Source of the DNA: Stratiolaelaps scimitus
Lineage: Eukaryota > Arthropoda > Arachnida > Mesostigmata > Laelapidae
Direction: 5' to 3'
DNA length: 64,000 nucleotides
Assembly (NCBI GenBank): GCA_019614645.1
Contig: JABWDB010000005.1
Span: 11,440,001-11,504,000 of the forward strand
How positions within the stretch are numbered: the stretch's first letter is position 1; each line of letters opens with the position of its first letter. The position numbers were made by a program, and so were the translations under genes. Of the stretch, positions 23,738-33,021 are shown in pieces. The notes below the pieces were generated by a model. It saw nothing but the letters and a program-made list of their open reading frames with translations, was not told the origin of the DNA and searched no databases.

Positions 23738-23770
23738 TAATAATTCCTAATTATTGTACGTTTGAATACA
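23738..23770 (+). mobile_element. Third, very short 3'-end remnant of the local retrotransposon family
   Basis: Bases 23740-23770 read ATAATTCCTAATTATTGTA followed by CGTTTGAATACA. This matches 9210-9240 (the truncated copy) at all but three positions over about 31 bp, including the TGTTTGAATAAA-like end; the poly(A) hexamer is mutated to AATACA. No further homology upstream was recognised. The match is long for chance, but the evidence rests on 30 bp. Confidence 0.45.
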
Positions 23771-26700
23771 AGTATAATGTCGAGGCTATTTATTGTAAAT
23801 ATACTAAATTCGAATTGTACACAAGCCAAACAAAAACGCATACAAGATACATTCAGAGGGCGAGACATCTCACTTATACTCCTTCTCTGACGGGGCGTCT
23901 TGACTTAGCGGCACTGAGGTAGTATATCGAAGATATATTTCCCAGTATTCACGCCATAGTGAAAAACAGAAGCTATTTCGCCTTTTGGCTGGGAGTTTGC
24001 AAATGTTACAATGAACTTGCTCGTTGAAGCCAACCCTACCCCGATCCAGGCGGTCAGACAATGGTACACGGAGAGCCTAGACCTTCTTGACAACCGCCCA
24101 CATCGCTTCCATTGTATTTAATATATTATGATAGCCCACTATTGTATCTATTCAAGTCACATGTACGTGGGCACTATTCAACGACAACAGCGTTTTCACA
24201 CGGAAATGATCAGGACAATGAAAATTGTAACCTACGTTTTTGTTCTAATCTCTATTGGACACATTTCTCATCATATACGGCCACCGCGCCGACGATGTTA
24301 CTTATAGCTTTACTCTAATTTTCGTTTCTTACACGACAATTAAAGGATTGTGAAATTGCAGTTTCGGAAATCAACTTCAATTCAATGTCAATACGTACTA
24401 TCGATAATCATAATTATTAATTGATAATCACAATTAGCCACCTAAGCACTGCTTAACATTGTGACGTGTTTTTGGATTCGGTCCCCATCTTTCTCGTCAA
24501 CAAACCACTCCATATCATTCACTCGAACCTGTTCGATTCTATGAGCACATTAACTCAAGTCTAATAATGTGTACATGATATAAGATACGATGATGATGAC
24601 GACGATGATAGTGAATATTATATAAATTTATGAATATTACTATATTATAGTATTAGTACTATTATACTGTTCTATTATATTTCTATGCACAGACGCATTT
24701 ATTAATGCAATGGGCGATAATGCATACGCACGCTCGTCACGAAATGGTTCACCTTCTTCGACTAACCCGTTCACTCGAACAACTTGAACGTTGTCATTAT
24801 TTGACAGCATAAAACATACAGGGCAATCATGATTGACAAATAGACAAATTACGGAGTAATAAATGCAGAGATTGTTTAATGCGACTGACGTGAAGTTCTG
24901 ATTTAAATTTTTGTCTATTTTCAGTTCCAGCTTATTCTAATAGTTGTTGTTGGTGTTGCTGCTGCTGCTGCAGGGTGCCAATGACGAAGTCCGCTAACGG
25001 TTTGAGAGATATCGGCCTTAGCTGCGCAGATTATAATATATACTGCCACACTGGTCGCCGTCACATTAAAGCTCTCCCGGTCATTGATCAACCAGTCGGT
25101 TGACCAACGCAGGGCAAAAAGGTCAATTGATGAACAACCATTATCGTTTCGTGTGTTGGTTAACGAACTGCGCGTTACACGCAACCAGCAATAAACCCAC
25201 TCGTGAGTACGTCATGATATGTATCATGTATGTCAGGCACGTGCGCGCACCAATTCAATCTCATCAAAACGGCCTGGCCTGACAGCAAAAGCGAACGCGA
25301 AACTGGCCCGATCGATGTTTCCTCTTCAGACCACTATTGTTTGGTATATCCGCAAAACTCAACTTGTCGCGTTATTTAGTAACTATGTAATTCCTATCGT
25401 CAAAGAAATATCGGATCTTTCAGGTCGAAGTTTCAAAACGTCGAGTCCATTCGAGCCACTCGCAATTTTGTATAAAAATGCCACACAAAACCGATTTACG
25501 TTAAACTCAAACAGCAGTTAGATATTGGTATTATTATTATTATATAGAACTAGTATCGGAATGACAACACCGATCATGTTGTTGTCATTCTGTAGTTCTG
25601 GAGGCCGACAGTGTAACGACGTACGTTTACTTAATCAGTACTAATTACATCCTTGATGATGTAATATTTGTCACACATTTACTTTCGCCTATTTCGGTTA
25701 ACGCGTTTGTTTCGAAAATGATTCATGCACGCGTTTGTAATGGCCAATTGCCAATTGTGTAGTATAATATTAAAAAATAGCGGTCCACGTTGCTTTGCGG
25801 TCGTCAGTCAAACCCGTAGCTCATTTAATCCACCAAACATAGCGCGCCAAATTGGTCCTTGACATCATAGAACACACCTTGTCGCTCCGACCACAGCAGT
25901 GCTGGTGCTGGGGCCACAGCTGCCTAGAAGAGCTCGTTATCTTCATAGGAACTCAAATAGTTGATGTATGAGATAGTGACGGGGGTGGAGAAGATGGGGT
26001 AGTGATGGTGATGGTGACCGCTGTGCATGAAGCAGCGTTGGACGCGATCGGCCGCCGTTCATTCGTCTGATAAATTGTATATGCTCGGCCACCAATGCGA
26101 CCGTAAGGTGGAGCAACAACCGTCAAACGAGAGCAGCGGAATCTCCAGATGAGAGCGAGCTGTATGAAGTCGCGCCACCTGTCTAAGGAATACGAAGGTT
26201 TTCGGGCTGACTCTCAGCCGACACCACCTGTCGCCGACTGATCTGTGACTGTCGGTGCTCGGTAGGAAACGATACGACAATTAACAATGTAGTATATATG
26301 GGTCAGGTACCACTCGAGGTGCAGCGATAGGTGTAGCTTTAACAGCCGAAAGGCTGCTTGACGTACAAGTATTTATGCATGTCTGGTTAATTATCGCACC
26401 GATCCGATGCTAACGATGTGACACATCCATAAGAGATCGGAAATGCTTTTTCCATTACAACGATGACATTTGCTGCTTGTATGGCTGGCGAGATACTGAG
26501 CGATGATAGTGAAATCTCTCTCATGTCAGTTATCTATGATTATCCTGTGCGCGCACGAGAGGCGATAATGAGTCGTTAATATGATTTATCAAAAGCCTCG
26601 CTTGTGGTGACATGATTGCAGGGCCTCATCCAGCCTGACCTCGTTGGAAGGTTGCGCGTAAGCTTGCAGCTGGGAGAATAGTTCACGGGTGGGTAGATTT

Positions 26701-27061
26701 TTTTCTTCAGCACAGTTAGCGCATATCGGTGTCTGCTGCGCTATGCAAATTATGTATTTGAGGTATTAGGATCGATCGAGGGGAAGAGACAGCGACTTCA
26801 GTGAGGATTCGATAATCCTATTGCATTCGTTTGCCCCCGTCCAGCGTGGGGGCGTTGGGTTGGACACTGAATTGTTGACGGTGATGACAATTCTTGCGTT
26901 TGCTCATACGCACAAGAGGAAGTGTTCTATTTCTGTTCGTTGAGACTGAGACCTGTCGACACAAGTTCATTACCTTCATGGGGGATTAATGAAAGCATGG
27001 ATTGACAGAGCGATTTTATCGGCGGGCGGGTGTAGAATTCTAGTCACGAGCTTATAGTCTG

Positions 27062-27062
<1 letters not shown>

Positions 27063-27105
<43 letters not shown>
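27063..27105. repeat. (TA)n microsatellite
   Basis: About 21 perfect TA units, about 500 bp upstream of the retrotransposon. Confidence 0.9.
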
Positions 27106-27107
<2 letters not shown>

Positions 27108-27684
27108 TAGAATGACGAGCAATATTTCACCGCGATGACCGCCAACGTATACCATCGCTGCACGCAAAGGCTTTTAATTCGAACTCTTCATGTGTGGAGT
27201 AGATGACTGAGATCGGGTCCCCTGGTCGTCACAACGGTACAATAACCACATACTAATAATAGTACCTATACGAGTGATAAATATTGTGTTGCGAGCCTGG
27301 ACTACTTGTCGAACGATGGCTATTAACAGAGCGGGTTTATTAGATTAAATATACGATTTGGACAAAACGCCGACAAATGTCCTGTTTTGACAACGCGCCA
27401 TACAGACACTCTCGAACATGGCGATGTGAAACGATCCATTGAAACAAAATTTCAAACATTTCTCATTCGGCAACGAACCGATAATAATTGAATCAAATTT
27501 AAACGTTCCGAAATGATCTGGCAGAAGTGCTCATTTGTCGAAGAGCCCCATCTCTCTGGCAGTTGTGAAAATGACCAAAGACAAGCAAAGGGGCCACCAA
27601 GCCCGAACGAAACGTAAAGGATATTAGTTCCGAGTTCGTCGTTGGTTGCGAACGACGAAGCTGCTGCCAGCCAGCTCTCTGAAA

Positions 27685-27732
27685 GTGTTTCCGTGTTTGA
27701 GTGTTTCCGTGTTAGCGTGTTTTCGTGTTCTG
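27685..27732 (+). repeat. Three 16-bp tandem repeats in the retrotransposon 5' region
   Basis: Units begin GTGTTTCCGTGTT, GTGTTTCCGTGTT and GTGTTTTCGTGTT and are spaced exactly 16 bp, ending 17 bp before the first ATG of ORF1. Position and periodicity suggest a promoter or 5' UTR element, but that is inference. Confidence 0.8.
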
Positions 27733-27749
27733 TGCTGGGTGGTGGGGTG

Positions 27750-29093
27750 ATGCCTCCGGACGACGTGACGAGGGTGCCGCCCTTGAAGAGGGCGAGGTCT
27801 GGAGCGGCCGACGAGGTCGCTGTCGTTGGGAATGACGACGCGAGGGAGAACGCTGCACCGTTCACGGAGCAGCGGACGAAGGACGCCAAGCGTCGCGCGG
27901 GCCGTGAGGCTCGCGCACTGGAAGCCCTCCGGGCAGGCCTCAACGCAAGGTCCCACGGACTATTCAAGGTGACCGTCCGTGGCAAGGCGGTCGGGGCCGG
28001 CGGGCCTTCCCCCGCCTTCGAGCAGGGCCAGATGCTCGCCCTTTTTAAGAGCGCGCATGAGGCTCTCCCGGGCTGCACCCCGGCTGGTGGCGCCGACGGG
28101 CTCATCATTTGGGCGCCGACCCTTGAGCTCGCCCGCAAGGCGTTGACGCTAACGACCCTCGGAGGCGTCCCTGTGACCGCTCATTGCTCGGCCCTCTCAA
28201 GCACCACGGCCCGCATCACGAACGTCTGCGCGGCTTTTACCGACGCCGAGATCCTGGCTGAACTCTCACCCCTCGGCGTCACTTCCGCCCGCCGCCTACC
28301 CGCCGCGCCCGGCCCGGCTCGTCGCTCGCCTCGGCCCGTCCTGCTCACCTTCAGCGGGCCGCCTCCTGCCTCGGTGTTCCTCGGCTACAGGTCCCATCCG
28401 GTCGTCCTGGAGCCTGACCGGCCACCACTCTGCTTCAACTGCTGCCGGTCGGGCCACATCGCGGCACGGTGCTCACTGCCTAGGGCCTGCAGCAACTGCG
28501 GTGAAGCCGGCCACCTCGCCGCCTCCTGCGCCCGTCCTGCCCGCTGCGTCAACTGCAAGGGTGCCCATCGCTCGGGCTCGCCGTCGTGCCCTCGGGCGGC
28601 CTACCTCCGCGAGCGTCAGCGGCTCGTGACTGAGGCCAGGGTCCTCGAACAGGTGAAGGACACCTCACCCCTAGCGTCCATTATGCTCATCGAGGCCCCG
28701 GTGTCGACCCAGGCGCCAGCCCGCTCGTACGCTGCGGCGGCTCGGGGTATTGTGGTCCCCTCCGACGGTGCTCAGGTCCCCATGGTCCTGCTGCCGAACC
28801 CGAGGGCGATCCCCGCCCCGTCGCGCCGCCCCGCCCCTCGTCGGCCTGCTCCTCGTCGGCCTGCCCCTTGTCGGCCCGCCCCTTGCCGGCTTGCCCCCCG
28901 TCGACCTGCCCCCCGTCGAGCCGCCCCTGGTCGACCTGCCCGCGCGGAGCCTCGGCGCCCCACGGCCGCGCCAGCGGTGCCAGGCATCGTCGCAGCCTTG
29001 AGGTCCCTCGCTGAGGTCTTGGCCCCTCTCCTCCAGCTTCAGCGTCAGCTCGCCCCCCTCCTAGCCGCTCTCAATCCCCCCCGTTCTTCATGA
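27750..29093 (+). CDS. Retrotransposon ORF1: gag-like nucleic-acid-binding protein (447 aa)
   Basis: This is the probable RNA-binding (gag-like) component of the retrotransposon particle. The start is the first ATG in the frame; the frame is open about 100 bases further up but has no ATG there. A basic N-terminal region (residues about 10-65) leads into a segment typical of LINE gag proteins (about 118-225, ending PVLLTFSGP ... SVFLGYR). Three zinc knuckles follow: CX2CX4HX4C at about 228-241, CX2CX4HX4C at 247-260 and CX2CX3HX7C at 266-280, the 2+1 pattern of Jockey/R1/I/CR1 ORF1 proteins. Then comes an Arg/Pro repeat (about 356-400, units of RRPAP) and a Leu-rich tail. The frame ends at TGA 29091-29093, which overlaps an ATG at 29090. 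GC content is far above the flanks. A 228-codon antisense frame over its 5' half is a composition artefact. Confidence 0.85.
   Translation: MPPDDVTRVPPLKRARSGAADEVAVVGNDDARENAAPFTEQRTKDAKRRAGREARALEALRAGLNARSHGLFKVTVRGKAVGAGGPSPAFEQGQMLALFKSAHEALPGCTPAGGADGLIIWAPTLELARKALTLTTLGGVPVTAHCSALSSTTARITNVCAAFTDAEILAELSPLGVTSARRLPAAPGPARRSPRPVLLTFSGPPPASVFLGYRSHPVVLEPDRPPLCFNCCRSGHIAARCSLPRACSNCGEAGHLAASCARPARCVNCKGAHRSGSPSCPRAAYLRERQRLVTEARVLEQVKDTSPLASIMLIEAPVSTQAPARSYAAAARGIVVPSDGAQVPMVLLPNPRAIPAPSRRPAPRRPAPRRPAPCRPAPCRLAPRRPAPRRAAPGRPARAEPRRPTAAPAVPGIVAALRSLAEVLAPLLQLQRQLAPLLAALNPPRSS
28816..28942 (+). repeat. 15-bp tandem repeats encoding RRPAP in ORF1
   Basis: About eight diverged 15-bp units, of the form CCTCGTCGGCCTGCC, translate to repeating Arg-Arg-Pro-Ala-Pro. 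The region is basic and disordered by composition and may bind RNA. Copy number is likely to vary between element copies. Confidence 0.8.
29090..29093 (+). promoter_or_regulatory. AUGA stop/start overlap at the ORF1-ORF2 junction
   Basis: The ORF1 stop TGA (29091-29093) overlaps an ATG at 29090. Overlapping stop/start codons support termination-reinitiation of ORF2 in some two-ORF LINEs (SART1, R1 clade, is the known case). In this copy the ATG frame is not the present ORF2 frame; it closes at 29416 unless the 4-bp duplication at 29206-29213 is discounted. Confidence 0.5.
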
Positions 29094-32075
29094 ACCCAGG
29101 TCCCATCGCCCCAGCTCGCGACGCCTCCCCAGCCCGAGACGCCACCCCAGCTCGAGACGCCACCCCAGCTCGAGACGCCATCGCAGCCCGAGACGCCACC
29201 GCAGCCCGACCGAGACGCCACCGCAGCCCGTCGTGCCGCTTCAACCCGAGACGCCACAGGCCCCCCGCGTGTACCGTGCCCGCATTGCGAGAGCAGATTC
29301 ACCCGGCGCGGTCTCAACAGGCACATAACGGTGCGGCACCCGGAGGTCCGTTCGGTGCCTCAGCCGAGTCCAGCGCCCCAACCGCTCGAGCTACGACTAC
29401 AGGCGGCCATGCGTGAGGCCCGAGTCTTCAGTATTGTCCCGAAGGCTACGCGTTCCCTAGTCGCCGTGGCCCTCACAGACGTGCTCCGGGACGTTCATTC
29501 CAATAACGACGTCTCCTCCTGGGAAGCGCTCCTGGCTTTCGCCCGAGTGGTCTTGCAGATGCCGGACAAAGGCGACACCTCCCGCTCCCTCCCAGCCGTG
29601 ATTCGGGGAAACCTAGCGGCCTTCCGTGCTGGGGCGCGCTTGGAGTACCGCTTGCGTCGTCAACTCCCCCGCGGCCCTCGTCCTCCGCCCACGGATACGG
29701 GCCAGATGGCTGCGCGTATAGCCACCCAAAAACTCTCCGAGGGTGACATCTCTGGTGCCGCCCGGGCCCTGTGCTCTACCGACTCGGCCACGGACTCGGC
29801 TGAGGCTCTCCACGCCCTCAGGGCGAAGCACCCCCCCGCCCCTCCTGATTACGCCTTCCCCGTCCGTCCCCCGCAGGTCGACATTGCCCCAACGTCAACC
29901 GATGAGGTTTTTGCGGCCGTTTCCTCTTTCCCCCCGAGCTCGTCAGCCGGCCCCGATGGCCTTCGGCCGCGTCATCTCAGGGACCTGCTCTCTCCGGCAC
30001 TCGGAGCCGTCGCCACTGCCCTCGCCAAGGCCCTCGCTAAGGTGGTCGACTGCATGCGGGCCGGCACGGTTCCATCGGCGCTACGGCCTATACTCTTCGG
30101 CGCGCGCCTCATCGCCCTCAAGAAAAAGGACGGGTCGATACGGCCCATCGCCTGCTCCAGCACGATTCGTCGCCTGGCTGCTAAGATAGCCTGGGTCAAC
30201 GAGAGGGACACGGTCGTGACCCTGCTCGGCCCAACCCAGTTGGGTTGCGGCCAGGCGTCTGGGACGGAGATCGCTGCTCACGCGGCTCGCGCCTTCATCC
30301 ACGCTCATCCGGACGCGGCCCTGGTCAAGCTTGATTTTCGCAATGCCTTCAACACGGTCCGTCGAGATCTCGTTCTGCGGGAGGTTGCTGAGCACGTCCC
30401 TGGGCTCTTCCCTCTGGTCGACCTGGCCTATCGTGGTCCCTCCCATCTGATCATGGACAACGCCGTCATCAGCTCAGAGTGCGGGGTCCAGCAGGGGGAC
30501 CCGCTGGGCCCAGCCCTCTTCTGCCTGGCCCTCCGGCCCCTCGCTGTGTCCCTCCAGTCGCGTCTGCGGCTGTGGTACATGGACGACGGAACGTTGGCAG
30601 GTGATCCGGCGACCGTCGCCTCCGACGTTCAGCGAGTACTCGACTACGAGGGGCGCAGCGGCCTCGCCCTCAACCCCACTAAGTGCGAGATCTTCTCTTT
30701 GGACGCGCAGCCCGACCTCCAGCGGTCGCTCCCAGGATGCCGTCTCACTCAGAGGTTGTCCCTCGAGCTCGTCGGCTCCCCTCTCACGGACGAGGCCATC
30801 CGGCCGCTATTGGACCGTTGCCTCGAGAGGACGGCCGTGATGCTCGACCGACTGCCCCTGTTATCGGCTCACCAGGGGCTGTTCCTCCTTCGGTCCTGTT
30901 TCTCGGCGGCACGCATGCAGCACTTGCTTAGGACATGCCCGGCCGGCACTGAGGCTTCAGCCCTTCACGATTATGACGACTTGGTGTTGGACGCGCTGAC
31001 GACGATCCTGAACCTCCAGCTCCCTCCGGAGGCGGCGTCGCAGGCTACCCTTCCAGTCCGCTTCGGGGGCCTCGGCATTCTCAGTGTTCGCCGCTTGGCC
31101 GACGTTTGCTACGCCGCGTCGCTCACGGCGGTTGCCGACATGGTCGCTACAGTCCTCCCCCCCGAGGCGCTCGCCCACTTCTCCGCCTCCCAGGAAGCTG
31201 CCCTTGACCAGACGGGCGCCCGCGCTCGGGTCCCTCCGGACAAACAGAGCAAGCAGCGGGCATGGTCCGATGCCCTGCACCAGGAGCTGCGGGACTCCCT
31301 CCTGGCCTCTGCGCCACACGCTGCTGACCAAGCTCGCCTCCGGGCTGTCGACAGGCCTGGTGCGGGGGCGTGGCTCCACGCGCTGCCCTCCTCGTCCCTT
31401 GGTACTGCTCTAGACGATCGCTCCCTCCGCTTCTGTGTGGGCCTTCGCCTCGGGGCCCCTGTAGTTGCGGCCCACAGCTGCGAGCGTTGCGGGGACCCCG
31501 TCGCAACGAATGGCCATCACGGTCTTTCGTGCGAACGCAGCGCCGGTCGCCATCCGCGACACACGATGCTTAATGACACGCTCGTGAGGGCCTTCCACTC
31601 CGCCGGTATTCCCTGCACAAGGGAGCCACAGGGCCTCGACACCTCTGACGGCCGCCGCCCTGACGGCCTCACCCTTGTCCCCTTCCATCGAGGGCAGCAC
31701 CTGGTTTGGGACGGCACTGTGGTTGACACTCTAGCACCCTCTTATGTCAACCACTGTGCAACCATCCCCGGTTACGCAGTAGCGCGTGCGGAACGGGCAA
31801 AGCTAAGGAAGTACTCCGCTCTCCAAGCAACCCACCTGTTTTCCCCCCTTGCCTTTGAGACCTTGGGCGGGCACGGCCCTCTCACTGCGAACTTCCTCGA
31901 GGGGGTCTACCATAGGCTGATCCGCGCCACCGGGGACAAGCGCGCTGGCTCTTTCCTCCTGCAGCGGCTGTCCCTCGCCGTGCAGAGAGGCAATGCCATC
32001 GCCTTCCTCGGAACATTGTCGTCCTCACCCCCCCCCCCCATAATCCCTAGAAATCCCGCCCTACTGTATGTTTGA
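29094..32075 (+). CDS. Retrotransposon ORF2: reverse transcriptase with restriction-like endonuclease
   Basis: This is the polymerase for target-primed reverse transcription. The frame is open from directly after the ORF1 stop, but has no ATG near its start; residue numbers below count from the codon at 29331. Just before that codon lies a C2H2 finger (29277-29345, CPHCESRF ... LNRHITVRH), the DNA-binding finger seen at the N-terminus of R2-type ORFs. RT: SAGPDGLRPRHL (205-216), motif A KLDFRNAF (333-340), motif B QQGDPLGPALF (387-397), motif C YMDD (416-419). C-terminal zinc motif C717, C720, H729/H730, C734, and endonuclease RPDG (776-779, D778), D794 and a KLRKY basic motif (824-828), consistent with a PD-(D/E)XK restriction-like endonuclease. 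No APE domain. The end, LSLAVQRGNAIAFLGTL, is the conserved tail of this family. The TGA stop (32073-32075) overlaps AATAAA. Catalytic residues are intact; the translation start mechanism is unclear. Confidence 0.85.
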   Translation, partial: TQVPSPQLATPPQPETPPQLETPPQLETPSQPETPPQPDRDATAARRAASTRDATGPPRVPCPHCESRFTRRGLNRHITVRHPEVRSVPQPSPAPQPLELRLQAAMREARVFSIVPKATRSLVAVALTDVLRDVHSNNDVSSWEALLAFARVVLQMPDKGDTSRSLPAVIRGNLAAFRAGARLEYRLRRQLPRGPRPPPTDTGQMAARIATQKLSEGDISGAARALCSTDSATDSAEALHALRAKHPPAPPDYAFPVRPPQVDIAPTSTDEVFAAVSSFPPSSSAGPDGLRPRHLRDLLSPALGAVATALAKALAKVVDCMRAGTVPSALRPILFGARLIALKKKDGSIRPIACSSTIRRLAAKIAWVNERDTVVTLLGPTQLGCGQASGTEIAAHAARAFIHAHPDAALVKLDFRNAFNTVRRDLVLREVAEHVPGLFPLVDLAYRGPSHLIMDNAVISSECGVQQGDPLGPALFCLALRPLAVSLQSRLRLWYMDDGTLAGDPATVASDVQRVLDYEGRSGLALNPTKCEIFSLDAQPDLQRSLPGCRLTQRLSLELVGSPLTDEAIRPLLDRCLERTAVMLDRLPLLSAHQGLFLLRSCFSAARMQHLLRTCPAGTEASALHDYDDLVLDALTTILNLQLPPEAASQATLPVRFGGLGILSVRRLADVCYAASLTAVADMVATVLPPEALAHFSASQEAALDQTGARARVPPDKQSKQRAWSDALHQELRDSLLASAPHAADQARLRAVDRPGAGAWLHALPSSSLGTALDDRSLRFCVGLRLGAPVVAAHSCERCGDPVATNGHHGLSCERSAGRHPRHTMLNDTLVRAFHSAGIPCTREPQGLDTSDGRRPDGLTLVPFHRGQHLVWDGTVVDTLAPSYVNHCATIPGYAVARAERAKLRKYSALQATHLFSPLAFETLGGHGPLTANFLEGVYHRLIRATGDKRAGSFLLQRLSLAVQRGNAIAFLGTLSSSPPPPIIPRNPALLYV
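29118..29265 (+). repeat. 18-bp tandem repeat array interrupted by a 4-bp duplication
   Basis: Eight 18-bp units of the type GAGACGCCACCCCAGCTC run from 29118 to 29265, the seventh and eighth being diverged. The only break in 18-bp phase is four extra bases at about 29208-29211, which form a tandem CCGA-CCGA (29206-29213). Upstream of it the frame opened by the ATG at 29090 reads RDATPA units; downstream, the same amino-acid pattern (RDATAA, RDATG) appears in the ORF2 frame. This is direct evidence that the duplication moved the frame. Confidence 0.8.
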
Positions 32076-32080
32076 ATAAA
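32075..32080 (+). terminator. Retrotransposon poly(A) signal overlapping the ORF2 stop
   Basis: AATAAA begins at the last base of the ORF2 TGA. The block TGTATGTTTGAATAAA is kept in the truncated copy at 9225-9240, which supports it as the functional 3' end of the family. Confidence 0.7.
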
Positions 32081-32975
32081 TTGTCAGATAATATAATATT
32101 GTATCATTAAACGTCACACGATCGGCAAAATAGCTCTTGTCTCGGAGGAAGCCAGTCATATATCTCAGTCCGGGACTCGGGCGTCATTCCGAGGTAAAGC
32201 TAAAGGGGTTTCGTATTATTAGAAATACCTCAAACGACGAGTAATTGTAAGTCATTACAATTGGTACCTTTATATACAAGCATAGTTAACTAATATAGGT
32301 CAACAGTTGTTTGACCAAAAGTAATTTACAGGAGAACAGGCAGTCTCGTCTATTAGTTACGGGTGGTTTCTTTTTTTACCTAACCTGTTGTTTTCCTCTA
32401 CCTAGCCACTGCAGGTTAGCCCTAATCGCCATCGCCACTGACTTCGCTCATGCGTAATCTTCTTCTTCACTGTCTTTGTTTTCGTTTGGTTGGAGCTATC
32501 GTTGGCGGCGAGCGGCACACAATCTGAGCGTGTTAGTTGGCTAACTCCTCACTTCCGGGAATTTAGCCAATTTGAGATCGGACTAGATGTTCCGTATTTG
32601 ACGCAGGATTATTTCGTATATAATTCGGGAGATGACGGGAGAGAGAGAGAGAGAGAGGTAGAAAAATCAGTCTGTCCTACTTTGGTGGCCATTGCATTCG
32701 GCAGAGATAACGCCGAAGCTATTCATAGCAGACCATTTTCTTCGTAATCTTCTCGTGGCAGCGCCAATATGCAGGCAGTGCGTGTACCGCCGTATAGTGC
32801 TGCATAAGGCAAAATTCTGTTCCTTTATCGAGCAGGAGTAGAATCATGCGTGACCGACGTCGACGCTTCGAACGCGAGGAAGATCCCTTGCTCTAAAGGG
32901 TCAAGAAGAAAACCAGCCACATTGAGGCTCTCTCCGGAGAACCTCCCCCCCAGAAGGAACTACAACAATTATGTG

Positions 32976-33021
32976 TGTATATGTGTGTGTGTGTGTGAGG
33001 CTGTCTGTGTGTGTGTGTGTG
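32976..33021. repeat. (TG)n imperfect microsatellite
   Basis: Two TG runs separated by a GAGGCTGTC spacer. Confidence 0.8.

Larger units (their letters stand above)
18570..27600. other. AT-rich 3' flank / intergenic region
   Basis: No gene recognised in about 9 kb. The first part may be CNK 3' UTR; a possible poly(A) signal is the AATAAA at 22126-22131, just after a C10 run, but it is 3.5 kb past the stop and unproven. The stretch holds many TA, GA, CA and ATT microsatellites and short Ile/Tyr-rich translations that are repeat artefacts. A 3'-end remnant of the local retrotransposon family is at 23738-23770. Confidence 0.4.
27600..32085 (+). mobile_element. Two-ORF non-LTR retrotransposon with gag-like ORF1 and R2-type (RLE) ORF2
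   Basis: An abrupt change from AT-rich flank to strongly GC-rich coding sequence begins near 27600 and ends near 32075. The element has a short 5' region with three 16-bp tandem repeats, ORF1 (gag-like, three CCHC knuckles), an AUGA junction, ORF2 (C2H2 finger, RT, CCHC, restriction-like endonuclease) and an AATAAA at 32075-32080. There are no LTRs and no integrase. ORF1 resembles that of APE-type clades while ORF2 has the R2-group domain order, so I cannot name a clade. Both frames keep their catalytic or zinc-binding residues, so the copy is young. The exact 5' end and a target-site duplication were not found, and the 5' limit is uncertain by perhaps 100 bp. Truncated relatives lie at 9133-9240 and 23738-23770. 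Confidence 0.85.

Noticed and set aside
27452..28138. 228-codon minus-strand open frame over the 5' end of ORF1
   Set aside because: Antisense shadow of the GC-rich gag-like ORF; no conserved motif.
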